The notes: generated by a model from the sequence alone, not told the origin. A DNA stretch of 64,000 nucleotides from Clostridia bacterium (GCA_017448975.1 JAFSKN010000027.1:1-64000); one strand, 5' to 3'. Shown: positions 8,791 through 16,918, counted from the first letter of the stretch. Numbers and translations are program-made.

Positions 8791-9906
8791 TTACCGCAGT
8801 TCGATGCCCGGATTGTCCGCCTTGGGCAGCGCCTCAAAGGACACCAAAGCCGCGGGATAATCATAAGGATACGTCAGCGCTTCATCGAACAGCACCCATG
8901 TATTTCCCGTGTCCGGGAATACATGAACATTATAATAGATTCTGTTGTGGTAATCGCTTTCCCGCACGTCCATGCTCACGGTTTTGCCCTGATCGTCCAC
9001 CTCCATGCGGTATACCCGGTAGACCTTCCGGGAATTGGCCATGGCGGTGCCGGTCAGGACGGTATGACCGGTTTCCGGGTCCAGGCTGATGACGGTACTC
9101 GCTGTCCCCAGCACCACCTTGTCCCCTTTCAGGGTTTTACGCCATAGCTGGTTTCCGTTTCCGTCATACCGGGCGATCACAAGAGGCGTAAACGTGCTGT
9201 CATCCTGATCGGCACAGGTAAAGAAGCCACCCTGGCCGTCCGGGAATACGGTATGGAGTTCCTTACCGGGTCCTTTCTGCCACACGACGGCGCCGTCCCG
9301 GATCATGAGCAGCATATAACTGCCGGATTTGAGCGATTGAGAAATCGTCGTCAGCCACCAGCCCGGCCCAGCCCGCACAGTTCTGATTGCAAAGTCGATT
9401 TCCCGGCTCACTTCGATTTGTGCTTCCAGGTTTCCGTAACCGTCGTAAAGCTTCAGCAGGGTCTGGCTTCCGTTGTCATCCAGCAGCGCGAAGCCGTCCT
9501 TCTCCACATTGTATCGCACCAGGCCGGTGACCGGGATCTCCCGACCGTTCACCAAACCTTCTTCCTCCCAATCGTAGAGGATCACGTTTCGCCGGGAGGC
9601 GTCTTCCCGCTTGCTGATATGCACCACGCCGAAAGTGCCGTCCGACCGGGGCAGAAGCTCATAATTGCCCGTGCCCTGTTCTATGCTGAGGGACCGATAA
9701 ACAGCCCGATCCCGCCACCAGACCAAACCGTCTAACGCGGCACACTGGCCGGCAAGATCGTGTTCAGTCAGCATCATATAATTGTAGATCGTGCCGTGAC
9801 CGCTCCGCTCCAGCGCGTAAGGCGCAAAGTCCATGGAATCCGCCCGGGCCGCCGTCATGCCCGCCAGCAAAATGAACGCCAGCAGCATCATGCACCATCT
9901 TTTCAT
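8791..9906 (-). CDS. Secreted beta-propeller-like hypothetical protein
   Basis: I choose the ATG at 9906, nine bases after GGAGGATC; it opens a classical signal peptide (MKRWCMMLLAFILLAG, cleavage likely after ARA). The mature protein, about 350 residues, has repeated beta-strand segments with short charged turns, such as GYGNLEAQIEVSR, RYDGNGNQLWRKTL and LDPETGHTVLTGT. These look like blades of a PQQ/WD-like beta-propeller. I do not recognise a specific family and see no catalytic motif. It would act outside the cell or at the envelope. It is convergent with ychF and appears monocistronic. The function is unknown; a binding or sensing role is only a guess from the fold-like pattern. Confidence 0.8.
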   Translation of the reverse strand: MKRWCMMLLAFILLAGMTAARADSMDFAPYALERSGHGTIYNYMMLTEHDLAGQCAALDGLVWWRDRAVYRSLSIEQGTGNYELLPRSDGTFGVVHISKREDASRRNVILYDWEEEGLVNGREIPVTGLVRYNVEKDGFALLDDNGSQTLLKLYDGYGNLEAQIEVSREIDFAIRTVRAGPGWWLTTISQSLKSGSYMLLMIRDGAVVWQKGPGKELHTVFPDGQGGFFTCADQDDSTFTPLVIARYDGNGNQLWRKTLKGDKVVLGTASTVISLDPETGHTVLTGTAMANSRKVYRVYRMEVDDQGKTVSMDVRESDYHNRIYYNVHVFPDTGNTWVLFDEALTYPYDYPAALVSFEALPKADNPGIELR

Positions 9907-10021
9907 CGGCTGATCCTCCGTTTCGGTTTTGTCAGTTCTTTGCTTCCGTCCCTTAGTGTATCTTTGTCCGTCCTTTGCCGTCAAGATGGGAATTGTAACA
10001 ATTTATCCCGAAAAAAACGGC

Positions 10022-10049
10022 TTGCGGAGCAAAAGAAAAAACATATAAT
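10022..10049 (+). promoter_or_regulatory. Probable promoter of the 59-residue ORF
   Basis: TTGCGG (10022-10027) and TATAAT (10044-10049) are separated by 16 bases, 25 bases before the ATG at 10074. Confidence 0.55.
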
Positions 10050-10073
10050 GGAACACGGAAGGAAGTGTAAGCC

Positions 10074-10253
10074 ATGATTCACGAAACGCCCGCCACTGAA
10101 GCACAAAGTCCTGCTGCCCGGCAACCGGCGAAAGAGAAGAATGAGAATGAAACGATTTTGACAAAAAGCCTGACGGGTATTCTGCATAAGCATGATGAAA
10201 CAGACGCGGCGCGTGAAGAAGCACTGCGGAGGAAGTACGAAATTTCCGATTGA
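10074..10253 (+). CDS. Small hypothetical protein, 59 residues
   Basis: An ATG at 10074 follows GGAAGGAAG at good spacing and a promoter-like sequence, and the frame runs to TGA at 10253. The product is hydrophilic: a Pro/Ala/Glu-rich start (MIHETPATEAQSP), then a probable helix (ILTKSLTGILHKHD, then ETDAAREEALRRKYEISD). No membrane segment, cysteine motif or known domain is seen. The alaS promoter begins 19 bases after the stop, so the two genes are separate transcription units. Support rests on promoter, ribosome site and clean frame only; the function is unknown. Confidence 0.6.
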   Translation: MIHETPATEAQSPAARQPAKEKNENETILTKSLTGILHKHDETDAAREEALRRKYEISD

Positions 10254-10271
10254 CGGCGAATTTACAGACCC

Positions 10272-10300
10272 TTGACATCTCCCCTGTTTCGCGGTATACT
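10272..10300 (+). promoter_or_regulatory. Promoter of the alaS T-box transcript
   Basis: A consensus TTGACA (10272-10277) and TATACT (10295-10300) have 17-base spacing. It lies just before the T-box leader. Confidence 0.85.
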
Positions 10301-10306
10301 ATGCGC

Positions 10307-10575
10307 AATTTCATAGAAAGCCTTGACGCAGAAAAGGTTTTCCGGGATTGCCGCCAAGCGAGCCGGGGAGGGTGCGAGCCCGGCGCGGGAAGGGAAAACC
10401 GGCCGCTGCCGAGCTGCCCGCCGGAACGTGTTTGCACCAGTAAGGCGGATCGGGTTCCTCCCGTTATCAGGATCGAGGCGGGCGCGTCTCTTCCATGATG
10501 CGCCAATTGAAGTGGTACCGCGAATTCAGTGTGTCTGTTCGTCTTCAAAACGAAAAACAGACACACTTTTATTAT
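10307..10575 (+). promoter_or_regulatory. T-box leader (tRNA-Ala sensing riboswitch) of alaS
   Basis: The leader contains the conserved T-box sequence as AAGTGGTACCGCG (10510-10522), which forms the antiterminator side bulge pairing with the uncharged tRNA acceptor end. A strong terminator follows: AGTGTGTCTGTT (10528-10539) pairs with AACAGACACACT (10556-10567) and ends in TTTT. The 5' part (10310-10500) is GC-rich with several possible stems, and several GCC triplets could be the alanine specifier; I cannot fix which without folding. Known T-box logic predicts readthrough into alaS when tRNA-Ala is uncharged. Placement directly before alaS fits. Confidence 0.88.
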
Positions 10576-10596
10576 CTGAAAAGGAGTCTGATTCCC

Positions 10597-12567
10597 ATGC
10601 GATCCGTAAACGCCAACGATCTGCGCGCCCTGTGGCTCAAATTCTTCCAGCAGAAGGGCCACGCCGTGATCCCCTCCGCCTCCGTCATTCCGGAAAACGA
10701 CCCCACCGTGCTGTTCACCACGGCGGGCATGCATCCCCTGGTGCCCTACCTGCTGGGCCAGAAGCACCCGGCGGGCAACCGGCTCACCGACGTGCAGAAG
10801 TGCATCCGCACCGGCGATATCGACGACGTGGGCGATATGAGCCACCTGACCTTTTTTGAAATGCTGGGCAACTGGAGCTTAGGCGACTATTTCAAGAAGG
10901 AAATGATCCCCTGGAGCTGGGAATTTTTGACCAGCGAAGAATGGTTAGGCATCCCCAAGGATTCCCTGGCCTTTACCGTGTTCGAGGGCGACAAGGACGC
11001 GCCCAGGGACGAGGAAGCCGCCAACCTGTGGCGCTCCTGCGGGGTCAAGGACGATCACCTGTTCTACCTGCCCAAGGAGCACAACTGGTGGGGTCCCGCC
11101 GGGATCACCGGCCCCTGCGGCCCGGACACCGAAATGTTCATGATCGTGAAAAAGCCCTGCGGCCCCAACTGCTCCCCGGCCTGCAAGTGCGGCGCGTACC
11201 TGGAAATCTGGAACGACGTGTTCATGCAGTACAACAAGCAGGCGGACGGCAGCTTCATTCCCCTGGCCCAGCAGAACGTGGACACCGGCATGGGTTTGGA
11301 GCGCACCGTGTGCGTGCTCACCGGCAAAAAGAGCGTATACGAAACGGACATTTTTGAAAACATCTTAGCCAAGATCGCCGAGCTGTCCGGCAAATCCTAC
11401 GACGCGGACGAAGCCACCACCAAGGCTTTCCGAATCATCGCCGACCATATGCGCACCGCCACCTTCATTTTGGGCGACCCCCGGGGCGTTTCTCCCTCCA
11501 ACGTGGACCAAGGCTACATCCTGCGCCGCCTGATCCGCCGCGCCGTGCGCTACGCCATGCAGCTGGGCATGGAAGCGGGCTTCACCTGCGAAATCGCCCA
11601 GGTCATCATCAACCAGTACAGCGAAGTGTACCCCGAGCTCAAGGACAACGCCGCCTTCGTGCTGGAACAGTTAAAGCTGGAAGAAGACCGCTTCGCCCGC
11701 ACCCTCAAGCAGGGCGAAAAGGAATTCGACAAGGTGTACAGCAACATCGTCAACACCCGGGCCCTGCTGGAAAGCATCCTTTCCGACGCCGACCCCGTGG
11801 CCTGCGCCCAGGGCCACGCCTCTACCAAGAAGCTGCGCCCCTCTCCCGACATGATGCCCATCATCGAAGCGGCGCAAAAGGGCGATCTGGACGGCCTGAA
11901 AGCGGCCATCGGCGCGCGCCTTGCCACCCTGACCACCCTGGACGGCCGCAGCGCCTTCAAGCTCTACGACACCTACGGCTTCCCCATCGAAATGACCAAG
12001 GAGCTGGCCGCCGAAAAGGGCCTGACCGTGGACGAAGCGGACTTCGCCGAGCGCTTCAAGCAGCACCAGGAAACCAGCCACGCGGGTGCGGAACAGCGCT
12101 TCAAGGGCGGCCTGGCCGACGCCAGCGAGCAGACCGCCTGCCTCCACACCGCCACCCACCTGCTTCAAGCCGCCCTGCGCAAGGTCTTAGGCGACGAAGT
12201 GCACCAGAAAGGCAGCAACATCACCGCCGAACGCCTGCGCTTTGACTTCACCTTCGGCCGCAAAATGACCCCCGAAGAACTGGTGGAAGTGGAACGCCTC
12301 GTCAACGTCGCCATCCAGGCCAAGGCCCCCGTGACCATGGAAGAAATGACCGTGGCCGAAGCCAAAGCCCAGGGCGCTATGGGCCTCTTTGAAAGCAAGT
12401 ACGGCGAGCGCGTGAAGGTCTACACTATGGGTCCGTTCTCCAAGGAAATCTGCGGCGGCCCCCACGCCTCCAATACCGGCGACCTGGTTTCCTTCAAGAT
12501 CCAGAAGGAAGAATCCTCCTCCGCCGGCGTGCGCCGCATCAAGGCCACCATCGGACGGCAGGCGTAA
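10597..12567 (+). CDS. alaS: Alanine--tRNA ligase, short form lacking the C-Ala domain
   Basis: The start at 10597 follows AAAAGGAG. The protein has 656 residues, against roughly 870-880 in common bacterial AlaRS. The catalytic domain is present (LWLKFFQQKGHAVIPSASV, TTAGMHPLVPYLLG, NVDTGMGLERT). So is the editing domain, with its zinc ligands (HTATHLL and CGGPHASNTGDL). The DHHA1/C-Ala domain is absent, since the sequence stops after RRIKATIGRQA. An unusual cysteine cluster (CGPNCSPACKCG) replaces the usual GPCGPCSEI-type segment in the aminoacylation domain. It should charge tRNA-Ala and still clear Ser/Gly mischarging in cis. It is expressed from a T-box leader. Confidence 0.93.
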   Translation: MRSVNANDLRALWLKFFQQKGHAVIPSASVIPENDPTVLFTTAGMHPLVPYLLGQKHPAGNRLTDVQKCIRTGDIDDVGDMSHLTFFEMLGNWSLGDYFKKEMIPWSWEFLTSEEWLGIPKDSLAFTVFEGDKDAPRDEEAANLWRSCGVKDDHLFYLPKEHNWWGPAGITGPCGPDTEMFMIVKKPCGPNCSPACKCGAYLEIWNDVFMQYNKQADGSFIPLAQQNVDTGMGLERTVCVLTGKKSVYETDIFENILAKIAELSGKSYDADEATTKAFRIIADHMRTATFILGDPRGVSPSNVDQGYILRRLIRRAVRYAMQLGMEAGFTCEIAQVIINQYSEVYPELKDNAAFVLEQLKLEEDRFARTLKQGEKEFDKVYSNIVNTRALLESILSDADPVACAQGHASTKKLRPSPDMMPIIEAAQKGDLDGLKAAIGARLATLTTLDGRSAFKLYDTYGFPIEMTKELAAEKGLTVDEADFAERFKQHQETSHAGAEQRFKGGLADASEQTACLHTATHLLQAALRKVLGDEVHQKGSNITAERLRFDFTFGRKMTPEELVEVERLVNVAIQAKAPVTMEEMTVAEAKAQGAMGLFESKYGERVKVYTMGPFSKEICGGPHASNTGDLVSFKIQKEESSSAGVRRIKATIGRQA

Positions 12568-12587
12568 GACGAAGTTGTGACGAAAGC

Positions 12588-12630
12588 GGGGGAAAACCAT
12601 TCTTTGGATGCCAAAGAATGGTTTTCCCCC
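12588..12630 (+). terminator. Perfect 20-bp hairpin after alaS
   Basis: The 20 bases from 12588 and the 20 bases ending at 12630 are exact inverted copies around a 3-base loop (ATG). It lies 20 bases after the alaS stop. The downstream T run is poor (CCCCCTTCC), so it may be an RNA-stabilising or processing hairpin or a mobile-repeat remnant as well as a terminator. Confidence 0.65.
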
Positions 12631-12692
12631 TTCCGCAGCCTCAATCGTCGCAAGTCCGCTTCATGCGGACATTGCTCGTTTCGGCTGATCTC

Positions 12693-12732
12693 ACCGCCGA
12701 TGAAATTCCCGCCACAGGCGGTCATCGGCGGT
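12693..12732. repeat. Inverted repeat with nested stem
   Basis: An 11-bp outer stem (ACCGCCGATGA/TCATCGGCGGT) encloses an inner CCGCC/GGCGG pair. It lies between alaS and the convergent FMN-binding gene and has no T run. Confidence 0.5.
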
Positions 12733-12753
12733 TCGTCCCCTTCCGAGAAAGCA

Positions 12754-12794
12754 ATAAAAAGGGCTGTCCCCATTGATGTTTGGAGACAGCCCTT
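12754..12794 (-). terminator. Intrinsic terminator of the FMN-binding-like gene
   Basis: A 10-bp stem (AAGGGCTGTC/GACAGCCCTT) ends, when read on the minus strand, in CCCTTTTTATTGC. It lies 15 bases after the minus-strand stop at 12809. Confidence 0.85.
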
Positions 12795-12808
12795 GTTTTA
12801 TTCCTTAT

Positions 12809-13630
12809 TTATTCAGCCTTGGGAGCCTTGAAGCTGATCTGGGTGGCGCCGGTCATGCCGTCGGCGGACAGCAGATAGATGGGGACCACTTCGATGTGCA
12901 GGGTGGCGAACTGGCCTTCATAGCCGCCCTCGGTTTTGAAGTAAACGGTCATGCTGTAGCCAGCGTCCTTTTCCGCAGTGGTGATGGTGCGGGTGATGGT
13001 CATGCAGGCGTCAGCGGCGAAACCGCCGGTAGCGTAGTTCACGCCCTTTTCGCCGGTCAGGTTGTCGATCAGGTACAGCTCGGTCACGTTTTCGCCGGTG
13101 GTGTTGTAGATGGTGTAGGTGCCGGTGGGGTTCAGCGCGGCCTTGGCGGCGGCCAGGATGCCCTGCAGGTAACCCCAGGTATCCACGGCGGTGGCGCCCG
13201 CCACGGCGTCCACCACTTCGGCCTTGGTGTCGGCGGTGTAGCCGTTCACAAAGGCTTCCAGCTCGGCGATGGTCTTGCCGGTGGCGAAGGCTTCGATGGC
13301 GTCATAGTTGGCGGCGATTTGCACGGTGGAACCGGCCTTTTGCTTCATGTTCAGGCTGTACAGCTCGTTGTTCACGCGCTTGGAGCCCAGCACCTTGCCC
13401 TCGGGATAGCTGTCGCCGAAGCTGGCGTCGCTGTTGGGTACGCCGATGGCGGCCAGGTCTTCCCGGTCGTTGATGAACTGGAATTCGTCGATCTTGGCGG
13501 CCACGATGGTTTCATCCTGCACCACGGCGGTGATCACGGCGAAGCAGCCCGCGCCATGGGCGGCATAGTCCACCTGACCGATCTTGATTTCGCCCTCGGC
13601 AAAAGCGGAAGCGGCGGTGAGCAGCAGCAT
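12809..13630 (-). CDS. FMN-binding-domain-like secreted protein (signal peptide frameshifted)
   Basis: The open frame starts at an internal ATG at 13630 (273 residues: MLLLTAASAFAEGE). The natural start is almost certainly the ATG at 13662, nine bases after AGGAGGG, but there the frame reads ATG AAG AAA CTT TAG. Adding one T to the CTTT run near 13651 restores MKKLLAVLLAAMLLLTAASA, a normal signal peptide. The mature part resembles FMN-binding electron-transfer proteins: a DYAAHGAGCFAVITAVVQDE segment and a VDAVAGATAVDT motif similar to the SGAT flavinylation site, with a second domain after residue 170. As written, export would fail. A sequencing slip, a recent mutation or phase variation are all possible. 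Confidence 0.75.
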   Translation of the reverse strand: MLLLTAASAFAEGEIKIGQVDYAAHGAGCFAVITAVVQDETIVAAKIDEFQFINDREDLAAIGVPNSDASFGDSYPEGKVLGSKRVNNELYSLNMKQKAGSTVQIAANYDAIEAFATGKTIAELEAFVNGYTADTKAEVVDAVAGATAVDTWGYLQGILAAAKAALNPTGTYTIYNTTGENVTELYLIDNLTGEKGVNYATGGFAADACMTITRTITTAEKDAGYSMTVYFKTEGGYEGQFATLHIEVVPIYLLSADGMTGATQISFKAPKAE

Positions 13631-13711
13631 CGCGGCCAGCAGGACAGCTAAAGTTTCTTCATAATATAATCCCTCCTGTGTAATTTGGCGGGCATCTGCC
13701 CGTTTAATTTC

Positions 13712-13739
13712 ATTATACAGGAGAACAAAAGAAATACAA
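13712..13739 (-). promoter_or_regulatory. Promoter of the FMN-binding-like gene
   Basis: On the minus strand TTGTAT (13734-13739) and TATAAT (13712-13717) are 16 bases apart. A small CGGGCA/TGCCCG hairpin (13689-13702) lies in the 5' leader. Confidence 0.7.
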
Positions 13740-13840
13740 GCCGCCCATTATGGCAAAATTTCGACGTTAGTTCGGTTTACCCGGCTTGTTTGATCCCAGT
13801 GAGCGATACGGCGGAGTTTCCCGCTTGCCGGGAACAAGGC

Positions 13841-15322
13841 TTATTTCATGGCGTCGTTCAGGAACACCGTGATCATTTCCCCGGCCTGCAGGCCGCTTTG
13901 GGCGTGTATGGGGCACAGGCCCAGCACCGTGGTGCCGGTGGGGAGCGTGGCGGTGCCGTCAACGTAAGTGTAGTGGCCGGCGCTGTTCATTCCCACCTGA
14001 GAAGCGGAGGCGACAAACAGCGGCACGTTATTGGCGTAGACCTGATAACCGGTCACCGCGTCCGCGCCGGTCTCAGACCAGGCGGCGGGGCCGGTAACGA
14101 TCACGGCGATTTCCGCCGTAACGCCGTTCCTCACAGTCACGGTGGCGCTGGCGGAATAGGTACTGTTCCTGAAAACCGCGTAGTCCTGCCAATAAGCGGA
14201 TGCTTTCCGGATGGCGCTGGCGGGCACGAAGCCCCGGATAGGCTGGCCGCTGCCGGTGAGCTCCACGTACACCCAATTGCCCATGGTGGAAAGCCATTTC
14301 GCCTGCTGCCCGGCGGAGAGCGTGCGGACGCGGGTCTGGCTGTTCAGGGGATCGTCGGTCAGGTAAGTGGAGGACGTGATTTCCGCGTCTTCCCAGGCGA
14401 ACCGCAAAGCGCTCACGCTGGCGCTCTTGGGCAGGGAGCTTTGGTCGATGTAGCCGAAGCGCATCTGGCTGGCGGAAAGGGCGTACTGGATCAGGATATA
14501 GCCGTTTTCGCTGCCGAACACCTGGATCCAGTCGTTGGTGGAAACGGACGCCTTGCCGTTGGCCGCGCGCTCGTATTCCATACCGGGGCCGGAGTACACC
14601 GGGTATTTCTGCCCGCCGGTGAACTTGATCTTCTGGGCGGAAAGCTCCCCGGCGGGGATGGCGGGGGCCTGGGTCAGCTTGTTCCGGGCTTCCTTGAGGG
14701 TCTTGGGGAAGGCAGCGTAGCTGAAATAACGCAGGTTGGTTTCCACGGTGCCGTAGACCGTGGCCTTCGTGTGGCCCTCGTCTAAGCAGTAGGCGATAGA
14801 ATCCGGGGCCAGGTAGGCTTCGTCCCAGGCGTGATTGAAGAAAACCGCCCGCACCAGGAACTGGCCGTTTTTGGCCGCTTCGGCGATCAGGACGGTGTCA
14901 GCCTGTTCCTCATCGTCTGCGCGGTAGAAGACGATTTCCAGGGCGTCGCCGTAGGTAACGGTAGTTCCGCTGGCAAATTCATGCTTTCCGTAGGTGTGGA
15001 GCAGGCTGAAGCCGCCTTCTCCCTGGGGCAGGCAGCCGTCCGTTTTCAGCCAGTAATTGTACCGATTGTTTTTATACTCGAAGCCGTACAGGGTGTTGCG
15101 GCCGTCCTTCTGAACGACGGCGAAGCAGGCGCGGCCCGCGCTGTGCTCGATCACGCAGGCGGAGGCCGCCCCGATGGTACAGCCGTTGAATTGGGAGGAA
15201 GAAAAGAATTTCTTCACTTCGTCGGGCATGCTGGCAGCTTGGACGTCCGCCCCTTCCGCTAAGGCGGGGGCGAGGGACACAAGCAGAAGCAGGCAAAGCA
15301 GCAAGGATAAAAAGCGTTTCAT
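13841..15322 (-). CDS. Secreted SH3-like-domain hypothetical protein
   Basis: I choose the ATG at 15322 because AAAGGAG abuts the earlier ATG at 15331 but sits nine bases before 15322. The 493-residue protein has a strong signal peptide (MKRFLSLLLCLLLLVSLAP, cleavage after ALA). The N-terminal about 190 residues form an unrecognised domain. Two SH3_3-like segments follow: about 225-290 (KYPVYSGPGMEYERAANGKA, then DWIQVFG) and about 315-375 (VRTLSAGQQAKWLSTMGNW, then VYVEL). SH3-like modules often bind cell-wall peptides. The C-terminal domain (NGVTAEIAVIVTGPAAWSET) is beta-rich. No catalytic residues are recognisable. It belongs to the run of minus-strand envelope genes but appears to be a separate unit. 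Confidence 0.8.
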   Translation of the reverse strand: MKRFLSLLLCLLLLVSLAPALAEGADVQAASMPDEVKKFFSSSQFNGCTIGAASACVIEHSAGRACFAVVQKDGRNTLYGFEYKNNRYNYWLKTDGCLPQGEGGFSLLHTYGKHEFASGTTVTYGDALEIVFYRADDEEQADTVLIAEAAKNGQFLVRAVFFNHAWDEAYLAPDSIAYCLDEGHTKATVYGTVETNLRYFSYAAFPKTLKEARNKLTQAPAIPAGELSAQKIKFTGGQKYPVYSGPGMEYERAANGKASVSTNDWIQVFGSENGYILIQYALSASQMRFGYIDQSSLPKSASVSALRFAWEDAEITSSTYLTDDPLNSQTRVRTLSAGQQAKWLSTMGNWVYVELTGSGQPIRGFVPASAIRKASAYWQDYAVFRNSTYSASATVTVRNGVTAEIAVIVTGPAAWSETGADAVTGYQVYANNVPLFVASASQVGMNSAGHYTYVDGTATLPTGTTVLGLCPIHAQSGLQAGEMITVFLNDAMK

Positions 15323-15407
15323 GAAATCCATCTCCTTTCGGTGGTTCCGCCGCCGCGGCCGTTCGGCGGCTTTCGTTCATTAAGACACGTCGGCGGATGC
15401 CGTTGTT

Positions 15408-16301
15408 TCATTCCGCGGAGATTTTTTCTACGGTTTTTGCAATTTTTTCAATATTTTCTAAAGAAGAATGCAGGCGCATGCTGTGGCCGTCCTGCACCCA
15501 GGCCAGGGTGACGCCCGCTTCGGTTTCTATGCGCAGGGCCACCGTTCCCTCCCATTGGACGTAGGAAACTTCGGCGTCCTCGGGCACGTCCAGCACGCGG
15601 TCATCCGCGTATTCGGTAAACGTACATTCATCCCAGGCGGCCTGCTGCCAGCCGTCGCCCCGGGTCACGGCGGGCACGCTGGCCGCGTCCAGCAAGCCCA
15701 TGGGGAAGTGGGCGCCCGTCCAATCCTCCGGCAGGGCGGGAACGGGTGCGGGAGAGGGCTCGGAAGTAGGCGCAGGCGTGGGCGTGGCGGTGGGAACAGG
15801 GGTTAAAGTGGGCGTCGGCTCCGGCGTGGGGGCCGGCGTCGGCATTGAGGTGGGAGAAATAACCGGTGTTTTCTCTGAATTTTGAGTATTGGTGGGAGAA
15901 AATGGCGTATTCGTTGGAGAAATTGGAACGGCGGTGGGGAAATCCACCCAAACAGCTTCCGCGCTGGGCGATGGAGAGGGAACGGGGGAATAGTAGGGCG
16001 CCACGGTGGCACCGGAAAGCTGAACCTGGGGCACCACCGTTTCCCGGGGACTTTGCTCCAGCGTCCAATATACGGCTCCGGTCAGGATCACCAGGATGGC
16101 GGCGATTTGCAGCCATTTCCCAACGGGGGCTTGCTTTTGCGTGTTCCAGCGGATCAGGGAAAGGGCCTTGCGGCGGTGGCGGCGGTACGCTTCCTCCGCC
16201 CGATTCAGTTCCGTGCGGGTGAGACCCTGTTCCCACTGTTCCGTTTCCTCCTGGGCTAATTGGGCGCAGGCTTCCCGAAGCATCTCTTCCTCGCGTTTCA
16301 T
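15408..16301 (-). CDS. Membrane anti-sigma-factor-like protein with Pro/Thr stalk
   Basis: This 297-residue protein starts four bases inside the end of the upstream sigma-factor gene (ATGA overlap), so the two are translationally coupled. A charged cytoplasmic N-terminus (about 1-60) precedes one membrane helix (LQIAAILVILTGAVYWTL, about 64-81). An extracellular low-complexity stalk (about 105-195) is rich in PTP, PAPTPEPTP and SPTNT repeats. The C-terminal domain (about 200-297) resembles DUF4367 (WEGTVALRIETEAGVTLAWV, then ENIEKIAKTVEKI). The layout is typical of regulators that hold an ECF sigma factor at the membrane. No zinc anti-sigma motif (HxxxCxxC) is seen, so binding to the sigma factor is inferred from coupling. 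Confidence 0.8.
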   Translation of the reverse strand: MKREEEMLREACAQLAQEETEQWEQGLTRTELNRAEEAYRRHRRKALSLIRWNTQKQAPVGKWLQIAAILVILTGAVYWTLEQSPRETVVPQVQLSGATVAPYYSPVPSPSPSAEAVWVDFPTAVPISPTNTPFSPTNTQNSEKTPVISPTSMPTPAPTPEPTPTLTPVPTATPTPAPTSEPSPAPVPALPEDWTGAHFPMGLLDAASVPAVTRGDGWQQAAWDECTFTEYADDRVLDVPEDAEVSYVQWEGTVALRIETEAGVTLAWVQDGHSMRLHSSLENIEKIAKTVEKISAE

Positions 16302-16852
16302 AGGCGCTCCCCCCTTTCTTTCAGCAATTGGGCTAAATGCTTCCGGGCCCGGCTCAGGTGTACCCGCACCGATACGGGCTTTATGCCCATTTCGTCGGCC
16401 ATCTCCTGCTCCGTCATTTCCCGGAAATACTTCATCAGCATCAGATCCTTTTCCCGGGACGGCAGGGCGCGGATGGCCTCCTTCACGCCCTCGATGCCCG
16501 CCTGGGACAGCAGCCGGTCGTCCACGTGTCCCGCGCCCGCGATTTCATCGAACGCCGCGTCCCCCGGCAATTGCTCCCGCTTTCCCCGGTTCAGGCGGGT
16601 GATGGCGGTGTGTCTAACCGTTATGACAACATAGGAACGCAGTTTGTTGCAGTCAAAGGAGCGCAGCAGGGAAATTTTTTTCGCAAGCGAAAGCAGACTG
16701 TCGCTCACCGCGTCCTCCGCCGCCTGGCTCTGCTTCAAAACTTGCAGGGCCTGGGCGTACATCAGCCGGTGATACTGTATATACACGTTTTCCAGAAACA
16801 GCCGGTCGTCCTCGTTTTCGATCAGCAGAAACAAAAGGGGTATCAACGCCAT
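16298..16852 (-). CDS. ECF-type RNA polymerase sigma factor
   Basis: The start at 16852 (MALIPLLFLLIENEDDRLF) follows AGAAGG by eight bases. The 184-residue protein has sigma region 2 at about 20-90 (LYAQ-type helix with VYIQYHRLMYAQALQVL, DAVSDSLLSLAKK, VVITVRHTAITRLNR). Region 4 is at about 125-180 (ALPSREKDLMLMKYFREMTE, QEMADEMGIKPVSVRVHLSR). It would direct RNA polymerase to a stress or envelope regulon and is coupled to the membrane anti-sigma-like gene. A TTGACT-17-TATACT promoter lies upstream and faces away from the ribF-like gene. The target promoters cannot be told from this window. Confidence 0.9.
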   Translation of the reverse strand: MALIPLLFLLIENEDDRLFLENVYIQYHRLMYAQALQVLKQSQAAEDAVSDSLLSLAKKISLLRSFDCNKLRSYVVITVRHTAITRLNRGKREQLPGDAAFDEIAGAGHVDDRLLSQAGIEGVKEAIRALPSREKDLMLMKYFREMTEQEMADEMGIKPVSVRVHLSRARKHLAQLLKERGERL

Positions 16853-16889
16853 CCCACGCCTTCTTTGGTAATCGGGTATCAACAACAAG

Positions 16890-16918
16890 AGTATAGAAAG
16901 GAAAAAGAAAAAAGTCAA
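16890..16918 (-). promoter_or_regulatory. Promoter of the ECF sigma gene
   Basis: On the minus strand TTGACT (16913-16918) and TATACT (16890-16895) are 17 bases apart, with a pyrimidine-rich spacer. Confidence 0.75.

Noticed and set aside
12773..13651. Long plus-strand frame of 292 codons opposite the FMN-binding-like gene
   Set aside because: It is the complement of a GC-rich gene with a signal peptide, promoter and terminator on the minus strand; the plus product is Gly/His/Val-rich low complexity typical of an antisense shadow.
15700..15900. Minisatellite-like repeat array
   Set aside because: The repetition is codon-based Pro/Thr/Ser repeats inside the anti-sigma-like gene and is explained by the protein stalk.
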